From NCBI GenBank assembly GCA_946557785.1, contig CAMNTH010000015.1:1-64000 (forward strand): DNA of 64,000 nucleotides, in the 5' to 3' direction. A program made the position numbers and the translations under genes. Numbering within the stretch: position 1 is the first letter of the stretch; each line of letters starts with the position of its first letter. Shown piece after piece: positions 18,804 to 28,070 of the stretch. The notes below the pieces were generated by a model that worked only from the letters and a program-made list of their open reading frames with translations, did no database searches and was not told where the DNA came from. Origin of the DNA: an uncultured Blautia sp. (lineage in GTDB: Bacteria; Bacillota; Clostridia; Lachnospirales; Lachnospiraceae).

Positions 18804-19718
18804 ATGAGAGACAAAATTGTAATAGGAAGCCGTGAAAGTGCGCTGGCTGTCTGCCAGAGTCAAATGGTGCGGGATTACATAAAGAAGAGAAATCCGGAGC
18901 TTTCTGTAGAAATACTGACGATGAAAACAACGGGAGATAAGATCCTTGATCGTACTCTTGATAAAGTAGGCGGCAAGGGACTATTTGTAAAAGAACTGGA
19001 TCTTGCCCTTCTTGACGGAAGGAGCCAGCTTTCTGTGCACAGCTTAAAGGATATGCCAATGGAAGTGCCCCATGAGCTTCCGCTTTTGGCCTTTTCCAAA
19101 AGAGAAGACCCAAGGGATGTGCTTGTTCTTCCAAAAGGAGCAAAGGAGCTGGATCCGTCCAAACCACTTGGAAGCGCAAGCCTTCGCCGTATTTTGCAGT
19201 TAAAGGAGCTGTATCCCTATATGGAAGTAAAAAGTGTACGGGGAAATCTTCAGACCAGGCTTCGAAAACTTGATGGCGGAGAATATTCGGGACTGATTCT
19301 GGCTGCGGCGGGTATGAAACGTATGGGGCTGGAAGAGAGGATTTGCCGCTATTTTACGCCGGATGAGATTATTCCGGCCGCCGGACAGGGAATCCTTGCA
19401 GTGCAGGGAACCTTGAATGAGGATTATAGTTTCCTGGAAGGGTATTGTGATGACGATGCCTGGATAGCGGGGACTGCAGAGCGTGCTTTTGTAAAATACC
19501 TTAATGGAGGCTGTTCCTCCCCTGTAGCCGCTTATGGGGAAGTAGAGGGAGATGAGCTGTATTTACGGGGACTGTATTACCATGAAGCAGACAGAACCTG
19601 GAATAAGGGCAGTATCCGGGGCAAGGTACAAGATGCGGCTATTTTGGGAGAGACCCTTGCGGAAAATTTGAAACGGCAGATGGAAGAATGCCAGAAGTCA
19701 AAAAAAGGAGAATTATAA
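18804..19718 (+). CDS. hemC: Hydroxymethylbilane synthase
   Basis: VIGSRESALAVCQSQMV, VHSLKDMP, GSASLRRILQL, NGGCSSPVAAYG. Confidence 0.96.
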   Translation: MRDKIVIGSRESALAVCQSQMVRDYIKKRNPELSVEILTMKTTGDKILDRTLDKVGGKGLFVKELDLALLDGRSQLSVHSLKDMPMEVPHELPLLAFSKREDPRDVLVLPKGAKELDPSKPLGSASLRRILQLKELYPYMEVKSVRGNLQTRLRKLDGGEYSGLILAAAGMKRMGLEERICRYFTPDEIIPAAGQGILAVQGTLNEDYSFLEGYCDDDAWIAGTAERAFVKYLNGGCSSPVAAYGEVEGDELYLRGLYYHEADRTWNKGSIRGKVQDAAILGETLAENLKRQMEECQKSKKGEL

Positions 19719-21247
19719 TGAGCGTGGGCAAAGTATGGCTGGTGGGTGCAGGCCCGGGGGATATCGGCCTTTTTACCATAAAGGGAATGGAAGTTCTAAA
19801 TAGTGCAGACGTTGTGGTGTACGATAGCTTAGTAGGACAGGGTGTCCTTTCCAAGATTCCTTCAGGCGTAAAACTGGTCAATGTAGGTAAGAGAGCCAAT
19901 CATCACACCATGCCCCAGGAGGAAATCAACAGGGTTTTAGTGGAGGAAGCAAAAAAAGGCTTCCGTGTAGTGCGGCTAAAGGGCGGCGATCCCTTTTTGT
20001 TCGGCAGAGGCGGGGAAGAACTGGAGCTTTTAAAAGAGGAAGGAATTCCCTATGAGGTAGTGCCTGGGGTCACATCTCCTCTGGCAGTGCCAGCCTATAA
20101 CGGAATACCAGTTACACACCGGGATTTTTGCTCTTCTTTGCATATTATCACAGGACATAAGAGAGCTGGCGAAGAATACGACATTGACTTTGAAGCTCTT
20201 GTTCGTACAAAGGGTACCCTTGTATTCCTCATGGGAGTTACTGCCCTTGAGGATATTATGAACGGGCTTTTAAAAGGCGGAATTTCGCCGGATATGCCTG
20301 CTGCGATCCTTCAGAAGGGAACTACCGCAGATCAGAAGAGGATCGTGGCAACGGTTTCCACCCTGAAGGAGGAGACCATGCGCAGAGGAATTGAAACACC
20401 GGCGATTATTGTTGTGGGTAAAGTGTGTACACTTGGGGAAAGGTTTGCCTGGTATGAAGAACTTCCTCTGTCCGGCTGGAAGGTTCTGGTTACAAGGCCG
20501 AAAAACATGATTTCCAAAACGGCAGCCAAACTGCGGGAGAAGGGAGCGGAGGTGCTTGAGCTACCGGCTATCCGTACGGAACCTATGGAGGATAAAGCGA
20601 AAATACGGGAGGCGCTTTTAAAGCTTTCTGCTTATCAGTGGCTTGTATTTACCAGCCCTACGGGAGTAGACGTGTTTTTTGAAGAAATGCGCTCCTTTGG
20701 CATAGATGTCCGTTCCCTTGGCTCTACGAAGATTGCGGTGATTGGTGAAGGTACCAGGAAAAAACTTCAAGATCATAGCCTGAATGCAGATCTGATGCCG
20801 GAAGTATATGACGGCGATTCCCTTGGAGCGGCTTTGGCAGCCCTTTTAGATGGAACGGAAAGGATCCTGCTTCCCCGTGCAGAAAAGGGAAATGAGAATC
20901 TGACAAAGCTTCTGAAAGAAACAGGAGCCCAAGTGGATGATATTCCTACCTACAGGACTCTTTATGAAAACAGTCTTCTGATTGATGAAAAGATGGAGCT
21001 GGAATCCGGAAATATTGATTGTGTGGTATTTACCAGTGCTTCCACAGTCCGGGGATTTGTGGAAGGAACGAAATGTGAGGACTATTCCGGCATTCGTGCC
21101 GCATGTATTGGAAAACAGACCCGTGCCGCAGCAGATGCCTATGGAATGCAGACCTTTATGGCAGAAAAAGCAACCATTGACAGCCTGATCGCACTGGTTA
21201 TGGAGATGAAGAATAGGGAGACTCTTACCAAAAGAGAATCCCTTTGA
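19718..21247 (+). CDS. Uroporphyrinogen-III C-methyltransferase / uroporphyrinogen-III synthase fusion
   Basis: VWLVGAGPGDIGLFTIKG, RLKGGDPFLFGRGGEE (CobA) then GWKVLVTRPKNMISKTAAKLREKGAEVLELPAI (HemD); TAATG overlap with hemC. Confidence 0.94.
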   Translation: MSVGKVWLVGAGPGDIGLFTIKGMEVLNSADVVVYDSLVGQGVLSKIPSGVKLVNVGKRANHHTMPQEEINRVLVEEAKKGFRVVRLKGGDPFLFGRGGEELELLKEEGIPYEVVPGVTSPLAVPAYNGIPVTHRDFCSSLHIITGHKRAGEEYDIDFEALVRTKGTLVFLMGVTALEDIMNGLLKGGISPDMPAAILQKGTTADQKRIVATVSTLKEETMRRGIETPAIIVVGKVCTLGERFAWYEELPLSGWKVLVTRPKNMISKTAAKLREKGAEVLELPAIRTEPMEDKAKIREALLKLSAYQWLVFTSPTGVDVFFEEMRSFGIDVRSLGSTKIAVIGEGTRKKLQDHSLNADLMPEVYDGDSLGAALAALLDGTERILLPRAEKGNENLTKLLKETGAQVDDIPTYRTLYENSLLIDEKMELESGNIDCVVFTSASTVRGFVEGTKCEDYSGIRAACIGKQTRAAADAYGMQTFMAEKATIDSLIALVMEMKNRETLTKRESL

Positions 21248-21263
21248 AAGTGAGGAGTAAAAA

Positions 21264-22247
21264 ATGGAATTGATTCAAAGACCAAGAAGGCTTAGGGGCA
21301 GCGATGCCATGAGAAGAATGGTAAGGGAGACACGGATGGATAAATCATCCCTTATTTATCCCCTTTTTGTAAAGGAAGGGACTGGAATCCAGGAGGAGAT
21401 TCCTTCCATGGAGGGACAGTACCGTTATAGTGTGGATCGTCTTCCTTATGAATTGGAGCGCCTTCAGAGAGCTGGCGTAGGCAGCATTATGCTGTTTGGC
21501 ATTCCTGATAAGAAGGACGAGATTGGAAGCGGCGCCTATGCTGAGGATGGCATTGTGCAGCGTGCCCTTCGGGAAGCAAAACGGGAGTTTCCGGATTTGT
21601 ATTACATTACAGATGTATGTATGTGCGAATATACCTCTCATGGACACTGCGGGGTTCTGTGCGGACACGATGTAGATAATGATGAAACCCTGAAGCTTCT
21701 TGCGAAAACAGCTCTTTCCCATGTAAAGGCCGGAGCGGATATGGTGGCGCCTTCCGATATGATGGACGGCCGTGTTCGTGCGATTCGGGAATGCCTGGAT
21801 CAAAAGGGATATGTTAACACGCCCATTATGTCTTATGCAGTAAAATATGCTTCTGCATTTTATGGCCCATTCCGTGATGCAGCAGGTTCGGCACCTTCCT
21901 TTGGGGATCGTAAAAGCTATCAGATGGATTTCCACAACCGAAGGGAAGGAATGAAGGAAGCCCTTATGGATATTGAAGAGGGAGCAGATATCATTATGGT
22001 AAAACCTGCCCTGTCCTATCTGGATATGATCTCAGAGGTAAGTAAGGCGACTAATGTTCCGGTTGCAGCCTACAGCGTCAGCGGAGAATATGCAATGGTA
22101 AAGGCTGCGGCAAAGATGGGATGGATCGATGAAGAAAGAATCATCTGTGAGATGGCAGTGGGAGCTTACCGTGCAGGAACCCAGATTTACATTACCTATT
22201 TTGCAAAAGAGCTGGCGAAGTTTATGGATGAAGGGAGAATTGGGTGA
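21264..22247 (+). CDS. hemB: Delta-aminolevulinic acid dehydratase
   Basis: [48 protein letters not shown]. Confidence 0.96.
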   Translation: MELIQRPRRLRGSDAMRRMVRETRMDKSSLIYPLFVKEGTGIQEEIPSMEGQYRYSVDRLPYELERLQRAGVGSIMLFGIPDKKDEIGSGAYAEDGIVQRALREAKREFPDLYYITDVCMCEYTSHGHCGVLCGHDVDNDETLKLLAKTALSHVKAGADMVAPSDMMDGRVRAIRECLDQKGYVNTPIMSYAVKYASAFYGPFRDAAGSAPSFGDRKSYQMDFHNRREGMKEALMDIEEGADIIMVKPALSYLDMISEVSKATNVPVAAYSVSGEYAMVKAAAKMGWIDEERIICEMAVGAYRAGTQIYITYFAKELAKFMDEGRIG

Positions 22248-23518
22248 TGACAAAATCGGAAGAGTTATTTGAGCGTGCAGTAAAGAGAATTCCGGGAGGC
22301 GTCAATAGTCCGGTCCGCGCCTACGGGGCTATTGGAGAGGCTCCAAGATTTATAAAGAGGGCAGACGGATGCTATATTTATGATGTGGACGGAAAACGCT
22401 ATATTGACTATATAGATTCCTGGGGGCCTATGATCCTGGGCCACAATTTCCCTGCAATTCGGGAGAGCGTGTTAAAGGCAAGCGAAAATGGGTTAAGCTT
22501 TGGCTGTGCTACAGAGATCGAAGTAGAAATGGCGGAGTTTATCTGTGAGCACATTCCTCATGTGGAAATGATCCGTATGGTAAATTCCGGTACGGAGGCT
22601 GTAATGAGTGCTGTCCGTGCAGCAAGAGGATTTACAGGAAAAAGTAAGATTATTAAATTTGCAGGCTGTTATCATGGGCACAGCGATGCAATGCTGGTAA
22701 GCGCAGGTTCCGGCGTTATGACGAGCGGTGTGCCGGACAGCGCAGGGGTGCCAAAGGGATGTACGAAAGATACCATGACGGCTGTCTATAATAATCTGGA
22801 AAGCGTGGCTGCATTGATGGAGCAGGCAAAAGGCGAAGTTGCTGCAGTGATCGTGGAGCCTGTAGGAGCCAATATGGGCGTGGTTCCCCCTGGGGAAGGT
22901 TTTCTTGAAGGACTTAGAGAACTCTGTGACAAACATGGTGCCCTGTTGATTTTTGATGAGGTGATCACAGGCTTTCGGCTGGCTTTTGGTGGTGCTGCAG
23001 AGTATTTCGGAATCTGTCCGGATATGGTTACTTATGGTAAGATCATCGGCGCAGGAATGCCCGTAGGCGCTTACGGAGGCCGCAGAGAGATTATGGAGAT
23101 GGTTTCTCCTGTGGGTGCGGTTTATCAGGCAGGAACCTTAAGCGGAAATCCCATTGCCATGGCAGCGGGACTTACCCAGCTTCAATATCTGTACCAGCAC
23201 CCAGAGATCTATAAGGGGCTTTCAGAAAAAGGAGAGAAGCTTTACGGCGGTATGAGAAAGATCCTTAAGGAAAAAGGCGTTCCTTATAAGATACATTCTG
23301 TGTCATCCCTGGGCTGCATGTTCTTTACAAAAGAAGCTGTATCAAATTATTCTTCTGCAAAAACAGCAGATACAGAAGCCTTTGCCCAGTACTTTAAGAA
23401 AATGCTTTCTAAAGGAATTCATCTGGCTCCTTCTCAGTTTGAGGCCATGTTCCTTTCTGCCGCACATACAGATGAGGTGATTGGAGAGACACTGGATGCC
23501 ATAAGGCAATGTATTTGA
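22247..23518 (+). CDS. hemL: Glutamate-1-semialdehyde 2,1-aminomutase
   Basis: RIPGGVNSPVRAYGAIG, VNSGTEAVMSAVRAARG, FDEVITGFRLA, YGKIIGAGMPVGAYGG. Confidence 0.96.
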   Translation: MTKSEELFERAVKRIPGGVNSPVRAYGAIGEAPRFIKRADGCYIYDVDGKRYIDYIDSWGPMILGHNFPAIRESVLKASENGLSFGCATEIEVEMAEFICEHIPHVEMIRMVNSGTEAVMSAVRAARGFTGKSKIIKFAGCYHGHSDAMLVSAGSGVMTSGVPDSAGVPKGCTKDTMTAVYNNLESVAALMEQAKGEVAAVIVEPVGANMGVVPPGEGFLEGLRELCDKHGALLIFDEVITGFRLAFGGAAEYFGICPDMVTYGKIIGAGMPVGAYGGRREIMEMVSPVGAVYQAGTLSGNPIAMAAGLTQLQYLYQHPEIYKGLSEKGEKLYGGMRKILKEKGVPYKIHSVSSLGCMFFTKEAVSNYSSAKTADTEAFAQYFKKMLSKGIHLAPSQFEAMFLSAAHTDEVIGETLDAIRQCI

Positions 23519-23560
23519 GGCAATGCATTTGAGAAAATGCATTGGATGCTGTCAGAAATA

Positions 23561-23589
23561 TTGTCCTTCAAAGGGCTTTGTGTTATAAT
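23561..23589 (+). promoter_or_regulatory. Putative sigma-A promoter of the lactonase gene
   Basis: TTGTCC-N17-TATAAT. Confidence 0.5.
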
Positions 23590-23645
23590 GACAGAAGTGA
23601 AATAAGCCTATATGAAGGGTAGGAAGACAGTGGGAGGCAGGACAA

Positions 23646-24752
23646 ATGGAAAAAATGAAATATGTAGCCTATGTGGGAACCTATACACACGGAAACAGTA
23701 AGGGAATTCATGTGTATGATGTGGATGTGGAGAACGGAGTACTGACAGAGCGTGGTGAGGTGAAAGTCAGCAATGCATCCCATACCGCTATTTCGAAAAA
23801 CAGAAGATTTCTTTATTCAATTGAGGATGAAGGCGTTGCTGTATTTAAGAGAGATGAGAACGGAGATCTGGAGCGCATCAATAGTGTTAATATTGACGGA
23901 ATGCGCGGCTGTTTCCTTGCTACGGATGTGGATGGCAAATATTTATATGTGGCAGGTTATCATGACGGCAAGGTGACCGTTGTCCATACACATAAGGACG
24001 GCCGCCTTGGAAGCCTGATGGATGGCGTATTCCATACAGGTCTTGGAAGCGTTGCAGAACGTAATTTCCGTCCCCATGTAAACTGCGTGCGTCCTACTCC
24101 GGATAATAAATATTTATGTGCAGTAGATAATGGAATTGACCAGGTAAAGATTTACCGGATTAATAAGAGAAGGCATAAACTGGAGCTTGTGGATATTTTG
24201 AGATGCCCAAGAGAGAGCGGACCCCGTATCCTGCGTTTCAGTGCTGACGGACGTTTCGTATATATTCTCTTTGAGCTGAGCAATGAGATTAAAGTATACA
24301 GCTATGACGGATCCGGGAACACTCCGGAATTTGAGCTGCTTCAGACTATTTCTACTTTGACGAAGCGTGACGAGGATTCCATCCATAATGCTGCATCAGG
24401 GCTTGCCTTGGCGCCGGACGGCAAGCATTTGTTCTGCACAACGGCTGGTGAGAATACGGTTTCCATGTATGAAATTGATTCGGAAACAGGTCTTCTGGAG
24501 AAAAAATTCACTCTTCCTATTAGCGGAGATTATCCTAAGGATCTGGTGATTTTTCCGGATAACCAGCATATTGCCATTGCAAATCACGCAAGCAATACCA
24601 TTACCACTTTTAAGGTAGATTATGAGAAGAATATCATCACCATGAACAGCAGGCCGCTGAAGGTGGAGACACCAAACAGTATTCATATGTGGCTTGTCCC
24701 GGATCTGGATAATCCGGCGGATGATGTTCAGTATGAAGAACCGGAGGAATAA
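23646..24752 (+). CDS. Lactonase family (6-phosphogluconolactonase-like, seven-bladed beta-propeller)
   Basis: YVGTYTHGNSKGIHVYDVD start, RPHVNCVRPTPDNKYLCAVDNGIDQVKIYRI, repeated propeller blades. Confidence 0.88.
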   Translation: MEKMKYVAYVGTYTHGNSKGIHVYDVDVENGVLTERGEVKVSNASHTAISKNRRFLYSIEDEGVAVFKRDENGDLERINSVNIDGMRGCFLATDVDGKYLYVAGYHDGKVTVVHTHKDGRLGSLMDGVFHTGLGSVAERNFRPHVNCVRPTPDNKYLCAVDNGIDQVKIYRINKRRHKLELVDILRCPRESGPRILRFSADGRFVYILFELSNEIKVYSYDGSGNTPEFELLQTISTLTKRDEDSIHNAASGLALAPDGKHLFCTTAGENTVSMYEIDSETGLLEKKFTLPISGDYPKDLVIFPDNQHIAIANHASNTITTFKVDYEKNIITMNSRPLKVETPNSIHMWLVPDLDNPADDVQYEEPEE

Positions 24753-24778
24753 GAGGTTCGCAGATATAGAAGATTACA

Positions 24779-24804
24779 GGGAGCTGTCTTTAAGGACAGC
24801 TCCC
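24779..24804 (+). terminator. Intrinsic terminator-like hairpin
   Basis: GGGAGCTGTCTTTAAGGACAGCTCCC, between convergent lactonase and aroC genes; weak T tract. Confidence 0.55.
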
Positions 24805-24830
24805 TGTTGTATATGTGCCATGATTCGCTA

Positions 24831-25940
24831 TTAGATGTTTTTGTGCAGGCTGCTGTAGAAATCTTTGATCCGATCCATCCGCGCGCTCATATTGGCCATA
24901 AGTGCATCGGCAAGGGTAATGGCGCACATGGATTCTACCACTACCACAGCCCTTGGGACTATGACAGGGTCATGGCGGCCATGGATTTCCAGTGTGATAT
25001 TTTCCCCGGCACTGGAGACTGTTTTCTGGGGCTGGCTGATAGAAGGGGTGGGTTTTACTGCAGCCCGGAGGATGATCTCACTGCCGTCACTGATACCGCC
25101 CATGATACCGCCCGCATGGTTGGAGGTTTTCTGGACGGCGCCGTTTTGCATACAGAAGCCGTCATTGTCTGTGGATCCATTTAGGCCGGCAGTTCGTATT
25201 CCGTCTCCGATCTCTACAGCCTTTACGGCGCCGATGGACATCACTGCATGGGAAAGTATGGCGTCAAGTTTGCCAAAAACAGGGTCGCCAAGACCGGATG
25301 GAACGCCTGTGATGCGGCATTCGATGATACCGCCCGCACTGTCGCCTTTGTTCATGCATGTTTCCAGATAAGCCCCTGCTTCTTTTGCTGCCAGTGCATC
25401 CGGCATATAAAGAGCATTCCTGGTGATCTCTTCAGGATTTAACTCTTTAATGGAAACAGGGCCGATGGATTTTGTATAGGTGCAAAAAACTATGCCAAGC
25501 TCTTTCAGGAGTTTGGATGCGATGGCTCCGGCAATGGTACGCCCGATGGTTTCTCTTCCGGAGGAACGGCCCCCTCCCCGGTAGTCACGGATTCCATATT
25601 TCTGGTCAAAGGTATAATCTGCATGGCCAGGGCGGTAGGAAAGGGCAATGTTCCCATAATCCCTGGAGCGCTGGTCTGTATTTTGAACAATAACAGAAAT
25701 AGGGGTTCCGGTGGTTTTTCCTTCAAAAACACCTGAGAGTATTTCTGCAAGATCCCCTTCCTTCCGTGCAGTGGTAAAGCGGCTTTGTCCAGGCTTCCTG
25801 CGGTCCAGGAATTCCTGAATATCTTCTTCTTGGAGAGGAAGGCCTGCAGGACATCCGTCAATGACTGCGCCAAGAGCCCTGCCGTGGGATTCTCCCCAGG
25901 TTGTCACTGTAAATATATTACCAAATGATGATTTTCCCAT
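24831..25940 (-). CDS. aroC: Chorismate synthase
   Basis: MGKSSFGNIFTVTTWGESHGRALGAVIDGCPAGL; GRSSGRETIGRTIAGAIA; start trimmed to Met at 25940. Confidence 0.95.
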   Translation of the reverse strand: MGKSSFGNIFTVTTWGESHGRALGAVIDGCPAGLPLQEEDIQEFLDRRKPGQSRFTTARKEGDLAEILSGVFEGKTTGTPISVIVQNTDQRSRDYGNIALSYRPGHADYTFDQKYGIRDYRGGGRSSGRETIGRTIAGAIASKLLKELGIVFCTYTKSIGPVSIKELNPEEITRNALYMPDALAAKEAGAYLETCMNKGDSAGGIIECRITGVPSGLGDPVFGKLDAILSHAVMSIGAVKAVEIGDGIRTAGLNGSTDNDGFCMQNGAVQKTSNHAGGIMGGISDGSEIILRAAVKPTPSISQPQKTVSSAGENITLEIHGRHDPVIVPRAVVVVESMCAITLADALMANMSARMDRIKDFYSSLHKNI

Positions 25941-26041
25941 AGTCGTCCTTTCTATCAATATTTTTGGGATTTGTTTTCTGTAGGATATCTTCAAATCATT
26001 ATAGCGAAGTCTAAAAAATTTGTAAACCGAAACCATTGGAA

Positions 26042-26070
26042 TTGACAAAAAACTAACTACTATTTATAAT
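26042..26070 (+). promoter_or_regulatory. Putative sigma-A promoter of the CorA-like gene
   Basis: TTGACA-N17-TATAAT. Confidence 0.65.
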
Positions 26071-26184
26071 GGAAATTGAATTTTTTGTATCATAAGAAAG
26101 TGCGTGGCAATATGCACAGTACTTTTTGTACTAAGAGATGCGGGGGAAATAGATCAAAGAAGGGAAGTGGTAATTGTGATAAGA

Positions 26185-27117
26185 ATGTTTAAGTCCATTG
26201 ATGGTGTGATTCATCAGGTTCAGGAACCACAGGAGGGGTGCTGGATCGCTTTGACGAATCCCACAGCAACCGAGGTCTTTGAAATATCAGAACAGTTTGC
26301 CATAGAGGTTGACGATCTGCGAGCTCCTTTGGATGAGGAAGAGCGTTCCCGTATTGAAGTTGAGGATGCCTATACGCTGATTCTTGTGGATGTCCCCATT
26401 ATTGAGGAGCGTAATGACAAGGACTGGTATGGAACAATTCCTCTTGGCATTATTGTAACGGATAAGATGATCTTTACCATATGCCTGGAGGATACACAGG
26501 TACTTACCAGATTCATGGAAGGACGTGTACGCAACTTTTTCACTTATATGAAGACCCGTTTCATTCTGCAGATACTTTACCGCAATGCCAGTATGTATTT
26601 GCGCTATCTGCGTATCATAGATAAAAAGAGTGAGCAGGTGGAGGAGAAGCTGCATTTATCTCCCAGGAACCAGGAATTGATTGAACTTCTGGAACTGGAA
26701 AAATCTCTGGTATATTTTACGACCTCCCTGAGGTCCAATGAAGTAGTTCTGGAGAAGCTTATGAAGGTGGACAGCATTAAGAAATACCCGGAAGATACGG
26801 AGCTTCTTGATGATGTTATTATTGAAAATACCCAGGCGATCGAGATGGCGAATATTTACAGCGGAATCTTAAAGAGCATGATGGACGCCTTTGCTTCGGT
26901 TATTTCCAATAATCTGAATGACGTGATGAAGGTTTTGTCCATCATTACCATTGTTATGAGTATTCCAACGATGGTGTTTGGAGCTTACGGAATGAATTTA
27001 AATGCGGCTGGAATGCCTTTTTCAAGTACCCAGTGGGGATTTTTGATCATCATTCTGTTTTCCCTGGCTGCCAGCATCATAGCAGCCATTGTTCTTTCAA
27101 AGAAACGCTTTTTCTAA
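26185..27117 (+). CDS. CorA family divalent cation transporter
   Basis: Two C-terminal TMs with MVFGAYGMNLNAAGMPF (GMN motif); start trimmed to Met at 26185. Confidence 0.9.
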   Translation: MFKSIDGVIHQVQEPQEGCWIALTNPTATEVFEISEQFAIEVDDLRAPLDEEERSRIEVEDAYTLILVDVPIIEERNDKDWYGTIPLGIIVTDKMIFTICLEDTQVLTRFMEGRVRNFFTYMKTRFILQILYRNASMYLRYLRIIDKKSEQVEEKLHLSPRNQELIELLELEKSLVYFTTSLRSNEVVLEKLMKVDSIKKYPEDTELLDDVIIENTQAIEMANIYSGILKSMMDAFASVISNNLNDVMKVLSIITIVMSIPTMVFGAYGMNLNAAGMPFSSTQWGFLIIILFSLAASIIAAIVLSKKRFF

Positions 27118-27162
27118 AAGGAGACGATATATTTCCGAAATAATAAAGGAGATGAAAGTTTT

Positions 27163-28038
27163 ATGAGGTGGATTGATAAGCTTGAGCGAAAATTTGGCAG
27201 ATATGGAATTCCTAATCTAACGGTGTATGTAATCATCTGTTATGTAATAGGATACCTTTTGCTGTATCTGAATCCCGCTGTGCTCAGTATGCTGAGCCTG
27301 GATGTTTCTAAGATCCTGCAGGGGCAGATCTGGCGCCTTGTGACATGGGTGCTTTATCCGCCGTCCTCAGAAAGTATCATGTTATTTGCGATCATGATCA
27401 TATTTTTTTATTATCCTATCGGAACGTCATTGGAACGTACCTGGGGAACTTTCCGGTATACCCTGTATATTTTTTCGGGGATTTTGTTTACAGTCATCGG
27501 CGCATTCCTCCTTCATTTTATAACGGGGGGATATGTGATGATTCATGGGATCAAATTTGCCCTGGACGGAAGTATTTATACAACCTATTATGTCAGTATG
27601 TCTATTTTCCTGGCTCTGGCAGTGACTTATCCTAATATGCAGGTTCTTTTGATGTTTATCCTTCCTGTGAAGATGAGCTGGATGGCTGTTCTCTATGTTG
27701 TGATTATTTTATTTGATATATTGAATTATATTCGGGGAGGTCTGTGGTTTATGGCAATCCCCATTGTAGCTTCCCTTTTGAATTTCATTATCTATTATCT
27801 GGGAACCAGGGATCTGTACCGATACAATCCAAAGGAAATCCGCAGAAAACAGAAGTTTAAAAAGGCAGTTGCAGGAGGCAGGGTTAATCATACAGGCGGA
27901 GTCAGCAAGCATAAATGTGCTATCTGCGGCCGGACCGAGCTGGATGATCCAAATCTGGAGTTCCGTTTTTGCTCAAGATGCAGCGGAAACTATGAATATT
28001 GTCAGGATCATTTATTCACCCATGAGCATGTAAAGTGA
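27163..28038 (+). CDS. Rhomboid/derlin-like membrane protein with C-terminal Cys/His zinc-finger-like domain
   Basis: TM topology and QIWRLVTWVLYPPSS, LERTWGTFRYTLYIFSGIL, LTYPNMQVLLMFILPVKMSWMAVLYVV rhomboid-superfamily-like segments; CAICGRTELDDPNLEFRFCSRCSGNYEYCQDHLFTHEH. Confidence 0.65.
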   Translation: MRWIDKLERKFGRYGIPNLTVYVIICYVIGYLLLYLNPAVLSMLSLDVSKILQGQIWRLVTWVLYPPSSESIMLFAIMIIFFYYPIGTSLERTWGTFRYTLYIFSGILFTVIGAFLLHFITGGYVMIHGIKFALDGSIYTTYYVSMSIFLALAVTYPNMQVLLMFILPVKMSWMAVLYVVIILFDILNYIRGGLWFMAIPIVASLLNFIIYYLGTRDLYRYNPKEIRRKQKFKKAVAGGRVNHTGGVSKHKCAICGRTELDDPNLEFRFCSRCSGNYEYCQDHLFTHEHVK

Positions 28039-28070
28039 GAAATGGAAACTGACACGAGGAGAGGAATATT

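Noticed and set aside
24865-25371. 168-aa plus-strand ORF opposite aroC
   Set aside because: Antisense to clear chorismate synthase
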